NCBI GenBank assembly: GCA_024685775.1
Contig: JAIKVL010000022.1
Span: forward strand, 1-47,428
Reading direction: 5' to 3'
Source of the DNA: Clostridia bacterium
GTDB lineage: Bacteria > Bacillota > Clostridia > Christensenellales > CAG-1252
DNA length: 47,428 bases
Part shown: positions 17,553 through 26,137 of the stretch, in pieces
Numbering within the stretch: position 1 is the first letter of the stretch
How the letters are laid out: the number at the start of each line of letters is the position of its first letter
Program-made: the position numbers and the translations under genes
Notes under the pieces: model-generated
Told to the model about the DNA's origin: nothing
The model's database searches: none
Seen by the model: the letters and a program-made list of their open reading frames with translations, nothing else

Positions 17553-17580
17553 GAAAATCGCTCCCGAAGAGGGAGCGGTT
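17553..17580 (-). terminator. Terminator of the feo operon
   Basis: The stem CGCTCCC/GGGAGCG with a 5-base loop (17559-17577) is followed on the minus strand by ATTTTC. It lies about 13 bases after the stop of the small Cys-rich gene and before the ABC transporter genes. Confidence 0.7.
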
Positions 17581-17589
17581 TTCGTTTGC

Positions 17590-17760
17590 TTATTTCCGAA
17601 TATCTTTTTTCGCTTTTTGGCAGGCAGAGCAACAAGAGCAATCCGAGCACCCGCAATCGCAGGAAGGCTTTCCCTTTTTCTTTCGGACGATCCTTGCCGC
17701 GATCACGCCGATGACGATCGCCGCGCAAAAAACGATAAGCAAGATCTCGAATACTTTCAT
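17590..17760 (-). CDS. FeoB-associated Cys-rich membrane protein
   Basis: This 56-residue protein has one N-terminal transmembrane helix (about residues 4-22), a basic stretch RKKKGK, and then seven cysteines between residues 34 and 47 in a pattern of CDCGC and CSCCSAC, ending in a basic tail. Small proteins of this design are regularly encoded directly after feoB in Firmicutes and Bacteroidota. They are thought to help Fe2+ handling at the cytoplasmic face, though their exact role is not settled. Its ATG lies 1 base after the feoB stop. Confidence 0.85.
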   Translation of the reverse strand: MKVFEILLIVFCAAIVIGVIAARIVRKKKGKPSCDCGCSDCSCCSACQKAKKDIRK

Positions 17761-17761
17761 A

Positions 17762-20074
17762 TTACGCCTTCTTCGCTTTCAAAGCGACTTTTTTATTCCA
17801 AAGGACGATCAAAGCAACCGCTCCCGCGACCGCCGCAGCCCAAATGAAGGAAGTCCACCACCAAGAACCGATCGTGTAGACCGCCGCAGCGATAACGTAG
17901 GAAGCCGCGATCCAGAACACGAGCGTTCCTTTGAAGCGTTTGTCGTCTTGGAGTTCCGCTTTCGCCGTTCCGACCGCCGCAAAGCAGGGGATTGTCGTCA
18001 TATTGAACGCGATAAACGAGATCAAAGCGGGGACGCTGATACCGGTGGCGAGGACCATCGCTTGAACCGCGTCTATGCCCTCTTCCGCGTCGATGTCCAA
18101 GCCCCCGATATTCAGGTTTGCAACGGCGACCAAGCAAGCCGCCAACGTGGCGAACGTAGCGATAACGTTCTCTTTCGCGATGAGACCCGCAACCGCCGCC
18201 ACAACGAACACCCAACCGTACTCACCGAGCTGACTGCCGAATCCGAGCGGCGTAAACAAGGGTTGCACGAGTTGGCTGATTCCTGCCAAAATACTTTGAT
18301 TGATCTCTTCGTCTTCGAGGAACTTCCAAGCGAAGGAGAAGTGCGTAAGGAACCAAATCACGATCGTGGAAGCGAGAATGATCGTAAACGCTTTCTTTAC
18401 GAAGTGTTTGGTCTTATCCCACAAGTGCGCCATCAGGTTCTTGAATTGCGGCGCGTGATAGGCGGGAAGCTCCATAATAAAGGGAGGCGTTTCGCCTTTC
18501 AGGGTCGTGGAACGCATCAAGAGCACGGAGACGACCGCCGCCACGATGCCGAGCAGGTACATAAGGAAGGTAATGACGTCCGCGTTTCCGACGTTGAAGT
18601 AGGCGACGATCGCGCCCGCTACCGCGGTCAGGATCGGAAGTTTCGCGCCGCAGGAGAAGAACGGGATCACGCGAACGGTCGCGGTGCGTTCTTTTTCGTC
18701 CGCAAGCGTCCTCGTGTTGATCATCGCGGGGACGGAGCAACCGAAGCCCATGATCATCGGCATAAACGCGCGACCGGAAAGACCGAATCTGCGGAACATC
18801 CTGTCGAGGATAAAGGCGATACGCGCCATATAGCCGCTGTCTTCGAGGATGGAGAAGAACAGGAACAAGACGAGGATCGGGGGCAGGAAGGACAGGACTG
18901 CGGAGATACCGTCGAAGATACCGTTATTGATGAGCCCGACCGCCCAAGCGTCCATCGAAGACCCTTCGACGAGTCCGCCGAGCCAACCGAACAGCTCGCC
19001 GACGATCATATCGTTCCAAATATTATTGATGATGACGCCCGGTGAGAAGACCGCGCCGTCATATAGGCAAGCGAGCCAACGAATGCCGTAATTCAAAGGC
19101 TCTCCTTCTTCGGTCAGGAATCCGAGGTCTTCGAGCGACGGAAGCTTAAAGATCGCGCCGAGGTACAAAAAGTCCTCGCTGAACGTTAAGTGGAAGATCG
19201 CGAACAAGATCAAAAGGAAGATCGGAATACCCCAAACCTTATGGGTCATGACCTTATCCGCTTTATCCGAGCGGCTCGCTTGGAATTTTTCTTTATTCTT
19301 CTTTTTCAAAGCGGGCGCGAAGTTTTCCGAAATATACTTGTAGCGCGCGTCAGCGACCAGCGCTTCGAAATCGTTTCCGAAGATCTCGTCTTCGAAGGTC
19401 TGTTTGAATTCTTCGATCATCGGAAGCGTCTCTTTATGCATTTCCGTTTCGATCGAATCGTTTTCCACGAGCTTGATCGCATGGAACAAAGGATCTTTGA
19501 CGTTTTGCCCTTTCAACGCAATCTTTACGTCGCCGATCAGGTGCGAAAGCGCGGACTTTTCGAGAACGGTCGCACCCTTTCTTTCCTTTTTGCATTCGGC
19601 GTACGCCCTTTCCATCAGCTCTTTCAAGCCGTTTTCTTTGAGCGCGGAGATCTTGACGACGGGGACGCCGAGCCTTTCTTCCAGCTGCTTGTCGTCGATC
19701 TTGTCGCCCGCTTTCTCGACCTCGTCCATCATATTGAGAGCGATGACGATCGGGACGTCGATTTCGAGAAGCTGCGTCGTCAGATAAAGGTTACGCTCCA
19801 TGTTCGTCGCGTCCACGATATTGATCACGCAATCCGGTCTTTCGTCCAAGATATAATTTCTCGCGATCACCTCTTCGGGGGTGTAGGGAGAAAGCGAATA
19901 GATGCCCGGGAGGTCGACGATGCCGACGGGTTCGGGACACTTTTTATACGTTCCGGTCTTTTTATCCACCGTAACGCCCGGCCAGTTTCCGACGTGCGCC
20001 GTCGAACCGGTCAAACTGTTAAAGAGGGTCGTTTTCCCGCAGTTCGGGTTTCCCGCAAGCGCGAAATTTTTCAT
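17762..20074 (-). CDS. feoB: Ferrous iron transporter FeoB
   Basis: This 770-residue inner-membrane protein takes up Fe2+. The start is ATG at 20074, after a strong GGAGGTG, giving MKNFALAGNPNCGKTT; the longer frame begins inside feoA. The N-terminal G domain has G1 GNPNCGKT (8-15), the TVDKKTG switch region, G3 DLPGIYSLSPYTPEE and G4 NMMD. A GDI-like helical domain follows. The membrane part carries the Gate motifs GFGCSVPAM and SCGAKLPI with the conserved cysteines. It overlaps feoA by 4 bases. A short feoB_C/extra helix section ends the protein. Confidence 0.96.
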   Translation of the reverse strand: MKNFALAGNPNCGKTTLFNSLTGSTAHVGNWPGVTVDKKTGTYKKCPEPVGIVDLPGIYSLSPYTPEEVIARNYILDERPDCVINIVDATNMERNLYLTTQLLEIDVPIVIALNMMDEVEKAGDKIDDKQLEERLGVPVVKISALKENGLKELMERAYAECKKERKGATVLEKSALSHLIGDVKIALKGQNVKDPLFHAIKLVENDSIETEMHKETLPMIEEFKQTFEDEIFGNDFEALVADARYKYISENFAPALKKKNKEKFQASRSDKADKVMTHKVWGIPIFLLILFAIFHLTFSEDFLYLGAIFKLPSLEDLGFLTEEGEPLNYGIRWLACLYDGAVFSPGVIINNIWNDMIVGELFGWLGGLVEGSSMDAWAVGLINNGIFDGISAVLSFLPPILVLFLFFSILEDSGYMARIAFILDRMFRRFGLSGRAFMPMIMGFGCSVPAMINTRTLADEKERTATVRVIPFFSCGAKLPILTAVAGAIVAYFNVGNADVITFLMYLLGIVAAVVSVLLMRSTTLKGETPPFIMELPAYHAPQFKNLMAHLWDKTKHFVKKAFTIILASTIVIWFLTHFSFAWKFLEDEEINQSILAGISQLVQPLFTPLGFGSQLGEYGWVFVVAAVAGLIAKENVIATFATLAACLVAVANLNIGGLDIDAEEGIDAVQAMVLATGISVPALISFIAFNMTTIPCFAAVGTAKAELQDDKRFKGTLVFWIAASYVIAAAVYTIGSWWWTSFIWAAAVAGAVALIVLWNKKVALKAKKA

Positions 20075-20304
20075 TTTTTCACCTCCATAACGACGCAAGC
20101 CGCTTCGGTCTTACGAAGCGTCAGCTCATAACCGCGAACGGTGACTTCGATCGGATCGCCGAGCGGCGCCCTTTTTCTCATGTAGATCTCAGCGCCCGGG
20201 GTAATCCCCATATCGAACAAACGGCGCTTGATCTTTCCCTCGCCCGCCACGCTTTTTACGGCGCCGCGGTCTCCGATCTCAAATTGCTCCAACGTTTTTT
20301 CCAT
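20071..20304 (-). CDS. feoA: FeoA, SH3-like iron transport accessory protein
   Basis: This 77-residue cytosolic protein contains one FeoA (SH3-like) domain with the usual RRLFDMGITPGAEI turn, APLGDPIEV and the closing LTLRKTEA strand. FeoA is needed for full FeoB activity. The ATG follows AGGAGAG, 12 bases after the second feoA-like gene. It ends in an ATGA overlap with feoB. Confidence 0.94.
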   Translation of the reverse strand: MEKTLEQFEIGDRGAVKSVAGEGKIKRRLFDMGITPGAEIYMRKRAPLGDPIEVTVRGYELTLRKTEAACVVMEVKK

Positions 20305-20316
20305 ATTACTCTCCTT

Positions 20317-20529
20317 TTACGCGACAAAGATCTTTGTCGATAAATTACTGTCCAATGCGATCCTACCGTCTTTAATCTTGACGACGACCGTTCCTCCGCT
20401 CGACGACAAAACCGTCACCGAACCGTTTACGGTGACGCCGAGGCTTTCGAGGTGCTTTTTCGTCTTTTCGTCCGTCACGATGCGAACGATCGTCAAATTC
20501 CGATTGATCGGCGCTAACACGATCGGCAT
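20317..20529 (-). CDS. feoA: Second FeoA-like protein
   Basis: This 70-residue protein is another single FeoA domain, with HLESLGVTVNGSVTVLSSSG and a final RIALDSNLSTKI strand. It is divergent from its neighbour and lacks the DMGITPG consensus. It is the first gene of the feo operon. Two FeoA proteins ahead of FeoB are common in Clostridia. They may form a heteromeric cap on FeoB or act as regulators. Confidence 0.88.
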   Translation of the reverse strand: MPIVLAPINRNLTIVRIVTDEKTKKHLESLGVTVNGSVTVLSSSGGTVVVKIKDGRIALDSNLSTKIFVA

Positions 20530-20544
20530 AATTTTTCTCCTTTG

Positions 20545-20579
20545 GGCGGAAGCTCCGCCGCTTCGATCTCTTCGGATCG
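20545..20579 (-). other. Two small hairpins in the feo leader next to the ribosome binding site
   Basis: Hairpin GGCGGA/TCCGCC (20545-20559) ends 4 bases above the GGAG site of the first feoA. Hairpin CGATC/GATCG (20564-20579) lies just before it. They sit in the roughly 85-base leader below the promoter. They do not match a riboswitch class I know. On the plus strand the second hairpin is followed by seven T residues and looks like a terminator, with no plus-strand gene to serve. Confidence 0.4.
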
Positions 20580-20590
20580 TTTTTTTGAAA

Positions 20591-20649
20591 ATATGAACCG
20601 AAATTCACATTCACAGTATTATAATAAAACCGCAAAAACAAAATGTCAA
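20591..20649 (-). promoter_or_regulatory. feo operon promoter with downstream inverted repeat
   Basis: On the minus strand a perfect TTGACA (20644-20649) is 17 bases from TATTAT (20621-20626). Just past the expected start point lies an imperfect inverted repeat, ATGTGAA-N6-TTCATAT (20591-20610, one mismatch between arms). It could be the operator of an iron-responsive repressor. It is not a clear Fur or DtxR consensus. The surrounding 306 bases (20530-20835) contain no gene. Confidence 0.6.
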
Positions 20650-20684
20650 CGAAAAAGTGAAAAAAATTTCATATTGTTTTCTAA

Positions 20685-20714
20685 GCGTGCTTTTATATGC
20701 ACGCACGCGCATAT
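20685..20714. repeat. Overlapping inverted repeats upstream of the feo promoter
   Basis: GCGTGC-N8-GCACGC (20685-20704) and ATATGC-N8-GCATAT (20695-20714) share bases, so only one can form at a time. They lie between the feo promoter and the terminator of the next unit. No function is apparent. Confidence 0.35.
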
Positions 20715-20770
20715 GATCCTATATAAAAACGAGAAGACCGCGCCATATCGAGAAGATTTTTTTCTCCGCG

Positions 20771-20805
20771 AAAAAAAAACGCAGCGCGCATTTTACGCAA
20801 CTGCG
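20771..20805 (-). terminator. Terminator of the TetR/GH36 cassette
   Basis: On the minus strand CGCAG/CTGCG with an inner GCG/CGC pairing (20780-20805) is followed by nine T residues. It lies about 30 bases after the stop at 20836. Confidence 0.75.
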
Positions 20806-20835
20806 GTAATCGGTTCTATGAAAAGGGATGCTGTC

Positions 20836-22272
20836 TCAATCGCGCCCGGCTGCCAGTCGGACGCAGTTATACCCCCCGTCGTAATACCCCCGATCTTTGA
20901 GTTCTTCGATCCGCGTAAGGATATGCGGCAAGATCTCTTTATCGCCGATCAGACGATCCAGCTCTTCGTTCATACTCTTTTCGGTCGAATACTCGTTTAC
21001 GGAATCGCCGAATTCGCGCCCGTGAAGCGCGCCGTAGACTTCGTGACCGCCGATATGCTTCATAAAGAGTTTGGGGATCGGGTAATACGCGAGCTCGCTG
21101 GGTTTCGTGATCAAAAGATCGGAAACGGGCATCAAGAGATTCGTGGAATAAACCGCTTTGAAAATATCTTCGTTACAGATCGCGTAGATCCCATCCGTCT
21201 CTCCCTCGCGGACGGTGCGGACGAACTCGGTGAATTCGTCGTACTCATTGAAAAAGGTCTTGCAGTTCAGATCGCCGATCTCGGAAACGAGTTTATGATA
21301 AACGTCCTCGTGATCGCCGAAATTGATAAACAGCGTGACTTTTTTCTCCTTAACGTAAGGGAGAAGGTGGCGCACCATCGCGGCGAACGAATCGAAGCCC
21401 TCCCCCGCGCCGCCGACCGTCATCAAAAGGCGAAGGGGCTTTTCCTCCGCGATGCGAGCGCGGCGGAGATCGTTATCTTCCTTCAAGCGATACAAAAGTT
21501 CGTGATCGACGTAGCAACCGACCTCTTTGAGCTCGCTGTCGGGGATCCCTTTCAAGGATTTCTTGTCAAACCCTTCGAGGGTCTTATAGCCCATATAGGC
21601 GAAAGACGTCTGGACGGCGTGGATCGCGCCTTCCGAAAGGTGCAATCCCATCGGCCAATTATCGGGGATCGCGTTTACGACGCGCGTCATTCCGGCGTGG
21701 ATCGCGCCCTGCGAAGGCCAAACGTGGGTCGCGATATAGGGAATATCTTTCGGGATATTCTTGAAGATCGGGACCAACAATTCACTGTTTTTCTGATCTT
21801 TCGCGTTATACGAGATTTTTTTGAATCCCTCGCTGTTCAAGGGCTCCCAAATCAATTTATTGAAGATCGGATCCTTTTGCGATAGGCGCGACGCGAAAGA
21901 ATACATCGCGTTTTGCTTGCGGATCATTTTCGAGCCCGTCGCGTCGAAGGACGCGAGATCGAGCCAATACGGCTTGTAACCGAGCGCCGCCGCGCAGGAA
22001 GCCATCGCGATCGAGATGCGATAATGCCCGAAGCCCATGCGGATATTTCCGACGATCAAAGCCTTCTCGTCGAAGGTCTCGTTCTCCTCGCCGAAGACGA
22101 TATTCTGCGCGCCGATAAAGGACAAAGTGTCGATCGGACGGAACGCGATCTTATAATCCGCGGAAGAATCGTCGCCGTACTTTCTCAGAAATTTCGCCTT
22201 GCTGCGCTCCGCGGCTTTGACGGTTTTTTCGCTCATCGGGTTGCCGAAAATTACTTTGGTCCTTTCTTTCAT
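20836..22272 (-). CDS. Unrecognised GT-B-like protein (GT28-type features)
   Basis: I do not recognise this 478-residue family with certainty. It is probably soluble: no signal peptide or transmembrane helix is visible. Residues 74-90 (VGNIRMGFGHYRISIAM) resemble the glycine-rich N-terminal loop of GT-B enzymes such as MurG and diacylglycerol glycosyltransferases. LLMTVGGAGEGF (282-293) and DLLITKPSELAYYPIP (385-400) resemble the donor-site half, where GT28 enzymes usually show a TKPGG-like motif. A glycosyltransferase or phosphorylase-like activity is therefore possible. The start follows AAGGAG and overlaps the GH36 gene by 4 bases, so it works with the sugar genes before it. It is the last gene of the cassette. 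Confidence 0.6.
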   Translation of the reverse strand: MKERTKVIFGNPMSEKTVKAAERSKAKFLRKYGDDSSADYKIAFRPIDTLSFIGAQNIVFGEENETFDEKALIVGNIRMGFGHYRISIAMASCAAALGYKPYWLDLASFDATGSKMIRKQNAMYSFASRLSQKDPIFNKLIWEPLNSEGFKKISYNAKDQKNSELLVPIFKNIPKDIPYIATHVWPSQGAIHAGMTRVVNAIPDNWPMGLHLSEGAIHAVQTSFAYMGYKTLEGFDKKSLKGIPDSELKEVGCYVDHELLYRLKEDNDLRRARIAEEKPLRLLMTVGGAGEGFDSFAAMVRHLLPYVKEKKVTLFINFGDHEDVYHKLVSEIGDLNCKTFFNEYDEFTEFVRTVREGETDGIYAICNEDIFKAVYSTNLLMPVSDLLITKPSELAYYPIPKLFMKHIGGHEVYGALHGREFGDSVNEYSTEKSMNEELDRLIGDKEILPHILTRIEELKDRGYYDGGYNCVRLAAGRD

Positions 22273-23900
22273 AAAAACTCTCCTTTCTCTTTGTCGTAAA
22301 CAAGGGCGTGGGGGGTTCCTTCGACCTCGTACCGTACCGAAATGCGATTCCTTTTTCTCAAAAACGTTACGTTCTTCGCCTTTCGGAACAGCACGAACGC
22401 GTCGTCCAATCTTTTTTTCGCCCGATCGCCGTACGTCTTCACGTTATCCGAAGTCATAAGGACGTCGCCGAATAAAGCGTTCAAAGTCAGGATCGCGCAT
22501 TTGGTCTTATCTTTGAGTTTCAGGTTTTCGTCGCGAAGGAGGAAGACGTCCGGATCGTTTCCGAAAAACCTTCCGTTCAGAAAACTCCGATAGATCGTGT
22601 TTTGCACCGTCGTCTTGGAAGACGGTCTTTCGCGGTGGAAAAACCGCATATAAAACGCGTCGTCGAAAGACAGCGACATATCCGGTCCGACGCGCATATA
22701 ATCGAATTTCCCCGCGGCGTTCGTCAAGGTCGCGCCGCAGCCGAGGATCAAGCGATCCGACAGTTTCTCTCTCAGGAAGCGATACGCCTCTTCCGCCGCT
22801 CGAGCGCGCGTCTTCCCTTGATAAACGGGAAGGTTCGCCGCGTACAAAAAGTCGAGTTTGAAAAAGTCGAATCCCATATCGGAATAGTACTTCAAACACG
22901 TCTCGATATAGGCGAGGACTTCGGGATTTTCGAGATCGAGCGCGTAAAAGCCGCTCCAATTCGAACCGCATTTTACGAACGCGCCCTTTTCATCCCGCTT
23001 GAACCACGCCTTACGGTGCCGAAAGAGTTCGCTCTCCTCTTCCGCCACGAAGGGCGCGAGCCAAAGCCCCGCTTTCATTCCGCGATCGTGGATCCTTTTT
23101 ACGATGGGTTTGAGCCCGTTCGGGAATTTCAAAGGATCCGCCGTGAGCCAGTCGCCGACTTTGGTCTCGAAGCCGTCGTCGATCTGAAAGAGATTGAACC
23201 GTTCGTCGAGAGCGTCGAGATCTCTTAAAAGGATCTCTTCCGTGACGTCTTGATAATAGTTATACCAAGAGGTGTACCCGAAGATCTTTTCACGCTCTTT
23301 CAAAGGATAGATCTTTTCAAAAGTCGCGAGCCCTTCTTCATAGGAATCGAAGAGATAATAATCCGCGATCGCATAGTTTTCTCCTGCTTTAACCGCCGCG
23401 CCTCTTACGTCCGAGAGAAGTTTGATCTTTCCGCTTTTTCTCTCGACTTCGATAATCAGGTAGGCGTTCTCCGCATTTACGCCGAATAGGAAGCGCGAGC
23501 GTTTTCCCTTTTCGTAAAAGAGATCGAAACCGTGAAGTTTGCTTTTATCGTAATCGTAGAAGGTATAATCCCCGTAGCGGTCGAACGAGAAGGTATCGAC
23601 GACGATCCGCGGAACGCGCTTCAAGCTCTTTTCTTTTTCCGAGAGATACCGCTCGAAACTATCCGTCCAAGACTGGTACCCGTTCAAGAAGAAAAGGTCG
23701 TCCTTCCCGGGTTCGATTTCCAAAGACGGGATTCGCTCTTCGAAGGAAAGAAGCGTCAGATCCTCTTTCGCGGTCAGAAGAATCGTCCTTCGCGCGCCGC
23801 TCGTTCGGAAGGCGAGAGACAGGCATTCGTCCTCGATGAGATTTTCGAGCGAGTGTTCGCCCGCCGCCGTCCGATAGGTCAAAACGAAGCGGTTTTCCAT
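22269..23900 (-). CDS. GH36-type alpha-galactosidase
   Basis: This 543-residue enzyme has an N-terminal beta-sandwich region (about 1-200) and a (beta-alpha)8 barrel. GYTSWYNYYQDVTEE opens the barrel, QIDDGFE and GLWLAPFVAE are typical clan GH-D blocks, FFKLDFLY carries the likely nucleophile D350, and MRVGPDMSLSF the likely acid/base D407. It has no signal peptide, so the substrate must be imported, consistent with the GPH symporter one gene upstream. Shorter than classic dimeric or tetrameric GH36 enzymes (about 720 residues). Alpha-galactosidase is the likely activity, but other alpha-linked substrates are possible. Confidence 0.85.
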   Translation of the reverse strand: MENRFVLTYRTAAGEHSLENLIEDECLSLAFRTSGARRTILLTAKEDLTLLSFEERIPSLEIEPGKDDLFFLNGYQSWTDSFERYLSEKEKSLKRVPRIVVDTFSFDRYGDYTFYDYDKSKLHGFDLFYEKGKRSRFLFGVNAENAYLIIEVERKSGKIKLLSDVRGAAVKAGENYAIADYYLFDSYEEGLATFEKIYPLKEREKIFGYTSWYNYYQDVTEEILLRDLDALDERFNLFQIDDGFETKVGDWLTADPLKFPNGLKPIVKRIHDRGMKAGLWLAPFVAEEESELFRHRKAWFKRDEKGAFVKCGSNWSGFYALDLENPEVLAYIETCLKYYSDMGFDFFKLDFLYAANLPVYQGKTRARAAEEAYRFLREKLSDRLILGCGATLTNAAGKFDYMRVGPDMSLSFDDAFYMRFFHRERPSSKTTVQNTIYRSFLNGRFFGNDPDVFLLRDENLKLKDKTKCAILTLNALFGDVLMTSDNVKTYGDRAKKRLDDAFVLFRKAKNVTFLRKRNRISVRYEVEGTPHALVYDKEKGEFL

Positions 23901-23901
23901 T

Positions 23902-25416
23902 TTACTCTTCGGGGGTATCCGCTTCCGCGTTCTCTTCGATGGTTTCTTCCGTCTCCTCTTCGATCGCGTCGAGACGAAGCGCGACGCTCTCCTCTTCCGC
24001 GGGCGTTTCCGCGGCGGGAACGGGCTCTTTTTTATCGATGATCGACATCACTTTCTTTTCATTATACAGCATCAGGATCAGCGCGCCGATCACGCAGAAC
24101 GCGACCGCCACGAACGCGACGATCATAAGCCCCAAAGAAGAAGCCGTGATCTCGTTCGCATTTTTGTTTTGCGTCGTTCCGAGGATCGCAAGAGAGGTAA
24201 AGACGAGCATCGCGATGGATTGCCCCCACTTCATGGCGAAGGTTCTCGCCGCGAAGAACATTCCCTCGCGGTTCTCTCCGGTGACGACGCCTTCCGCTTC
24301 CGCCACGTCCGCGACGATGGACTGCGGAATGATTCCGAGAAGCGCCATCGGGAACGCCGCGATCACGCAGATCAAGATGCCGAAGACCAATCCGGGGACG
24401 GCGGGAATCACGCGGATCAACGCGGTAACGACATAAGCGAGCGCAAGCCCGAGGAAGCCCGCGATCGTCAATTTCTTCTTTCCGAATTTCTTGACCATTC
24501 CGGACACGAAGGGATAGAAGACGGCGGACAGGACGGTCATACCGCCCATAAAGTACATCGTGTAGCTTTCGTCGATCTTCATCGAGACCTTAACGAAGAA
24601 CGGAAGACCGGTTTGGAACAAAGTCAATCCGACCCAGTACATAATATCCGAACCGACGAAAACGCGGAAATCGCGGTTTTTGAAGGTGGACGCGAGCGAC
24701 TTGAACATATTCGCGTTCGAAGGGACGGTATCCACGAATTCCTTTTCTTTCAAAAGGAACGTCGGGAGCAACATCGCCGCGCAGGCAATGACCGCGAGGA
24801 CGATAAAGCAGACGCGATAGCTCCACGAGAAATCGAGTCCCGCGTCGCGCAGAACGCCCGCAAAGACGAAAGGCGTGTAGGCGAGCAAGGTTCCCGCGAA
24901 GAAGGTCAAAGAGATCGCCGTCGAGATAAACATCCTGTCTTCCTGCGTCTTGCCGAATTCCGAGATCAAAGCGTTATACGGCGTGCAGTACATCGTCATA
25001 AACAGATAGAACAGGACGATAAAGATCGAGATCCAAGCCACGTTTACGCCGCTGATCGCCTTGACGGGAGCGCAGAACAAAAGCACGGTAACGATCGAAA
25101 GCGGGATCGCCGCATATTGCATAAACGGGATGCGCCTTCCTCTCTTATTCTTGCTTCGATCCGACAAACTCGCGATCAGAGGATCGGTGACGGCGTCGAA
25201 CACGCGGCTGAGCGCGGTGATAAGCCCGAGGATGGTCAAAAATCCCGCGATCACGAGACCGGGCTTGATGAATTGCGTTGCGTTCAATTTGGTGATATCG
25301 TCTTGCGTCGGAAGATAAAAAGTCACGAGCCAAGCGTTGATGATGCCGCTGAGCATCGACCAACCGAGTTGTCCGATCGAAAAGATGATCATTTGCTTTT
25401 TGCTTAATCTTTTCAT
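23902..25416 (-). CDS. GPH-family sugar:cation symporter (MFS)
   Basis: The 504-residue protein has about 12 transmembrane helices. The first loop SRVFDAVTDPLIASLSDRS followed by KRGRR is the signature of the glycoside-pentoside-hexuronide family (MelB, XylP). TMYCTPYNALISEF and IVADVAEAEGVVTGENREG also match the family. A roughly 55-residue acidic Glu-rich cytoplasmic tail is extra; in some GPH proteins a IIA domain sits there, but this tail has none. It probably imports the alpha-galactoside cleaved by the GH36 enzyme. No ribosome binding site lies at normal distance: AGGAGGAGG is about 30 bases upstream, with a hairpin between. Confidence 0.9.
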   Translation of the reverse strand: MKRLSKKQMIIFSIGQLGWSMLSGIINAWLVTFYLPTQDDITKLNATQFIKPGLVIAGFLTILGLITALSRVFDAVTDPLIASLSDRSKNKRGRRIPFMQYAAIPLSIVTVLLFCAPVKAISGVNVAWISIFIVLFYLFMTMYCTPYNALISEFGKTQEDRMFISTAISLTFFAGTLLAYTPFVFAGVLRDAGLDFSWSYRVCFIVLAVIACAAMLLPTFLLKEKEFVDTVPSNANMFKSLASTFKNRDFRVFVGSDIMYWVGLTLFQTGLPFFVKVSMKIDESYTMYFMGGMTVLSAVFYPFVSGMVKKFGKKKLTIAGFLGLALAYVVTALIRVIPAVPGLVFGILICVIAAFPMALLGIIPQSIVADVAEAEGVVTGENREGMFFAARTFAMKWGQSIAMLVFTSLAILGTTQNKNANEITASSLGLMIVAFVAVAFCVIGALILMLYNEKKVMSIIDKKEPVPAAETPAEEESVALRLDAIEEETEETIEENAEADTPEE

Positions 25417-25426
25417 AGCTTTTTCA

Positions 25427-25453
25427 AAAGCCCCCGAAAGGGCTCCTCCTCCT
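25427..25453 (-). promoter_or_regulatory. Hairpin between a strong Shine-Dalgarno tract and the symporter start
   Basis: On the minus strand AAGGAGGAGG leads straight into a hairpin (AGCCC/GGGCT, extendable by A-U and G-U pairs) followed by TTTT, then about 12 bases to the ATG at 25416. It could be a weak terminator after tetR, or a fold that shortens or hides the ribosome binding site. The 73-base gap shows no clear separate promoter. Confidence 0.5.
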
Positions 25454-25489
25454 TTTATATTCTCCGTTCGAAGTGAGATCGACCGTTCG

Positions 25490-26098
25490 TTAATTGTGTT
25501 TCAAGGCGGAAAGGATCAAATCCCTCAAAAGCGTTACTTCCGCTTTTTTGTTTACGAGCTCGTCCTGACGGACGATATTGCCTTGCGACGCGAGTTTCTT
25601 GCAAAGGGAAAGAAGCGAGTGCGTCGTGGAATAATAGAAAAGGTCGACGTCTTTGACCTCTTTTACGGTCAGATCTCTTCTGCCCTGCTCGTACGCCGCG
25701 ATGAAATAACTTTTGAAAACGTCCAAATTCTCCGAATATTGATCGAGCCCTTTGACCTCTTCCGAGATGCAGTAGGCGTCGAACTCGCTGAGAAAACGGT
25801 AATATTCGACGTGCTCGGTAAAGGCTTTCAAAAACGCGGAATAAAATTCCGAGAGTTTTTCGAAGCCCGTGCCTTCCTGCGAAAGCTTAAAGTATTCGTT
25901 TCCGACCGTTTCTTGAAGAAGCGTCGCGCAAGCGACGATCAAGGACGCGCGATTGGTAAAATACCGATAAAAGGTCGCCTCGCCCACGTTCGCCTTCAAA
26001 GCCACGTCGCGAATTTTAACGTCATAAATCGACCGCTCGAAAAAAAGGCGAGTCGCTTCCGTCACAATATGCTTTCTTCTGATATCTTTAAACGCCAT
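25490..26098 (-). CDS. TetR-family transcriptional regulator
   Basis: This 202-residue repressor has an N-terminal helix-turn-helix (about residues 8-52), with FFERSIYDVKIRDVALKANV and GEATFYRYFTNRASLI typical of TetR proteins. The C-terminal all-helical ligand domain is not assignable. It follows AAAAGGAGG and its own promoter, with an operator-like repeat at the start point, so it is likely autoregulated. It heads the cassette tetR-symporter-GH36-GT-B-like and is the probable controller of it. Confidence 0.9.
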   Translation of the reverse strand: MAFKDIRRKHIVTEATRLFFERSIYDVKIRDVALKANVGEATFYRYFTNRASLIVACATLLQETVGNEYFKLSQEGTGFEKLSEFYSAFLKAFTEHVEYYRFLSEFDAYCISEEVKGLDQYSENLDVFKSYFIAAYEQGRRDLTVKEVKDVDLFYYSTTHSLLSLCKKLASQGNIVRQDELVNKKAEVTLLRDLILSALKHN

Positions 26099-26137
26099 AA
26101 TTTCCTCCTTTTCACGTTCGCGTCTCGGCGAACAAAC

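Noticed and set aside
17711-19045. A 444-codon plus-strand frame opposite feoB
   Set aside because: Its product is an Arg/Asp-rich shadow typical of this G+C-rich codon usage; feoB is unmistakable on the other strand.
20561-20590. Plus-strand terminator in the feo leader (CGATC/GATCG followed by seven T residues)
   Set aside because: No plus-strand transcript source is visible upstream; the pattern is kept only as a leader hairpin on the minus strand.
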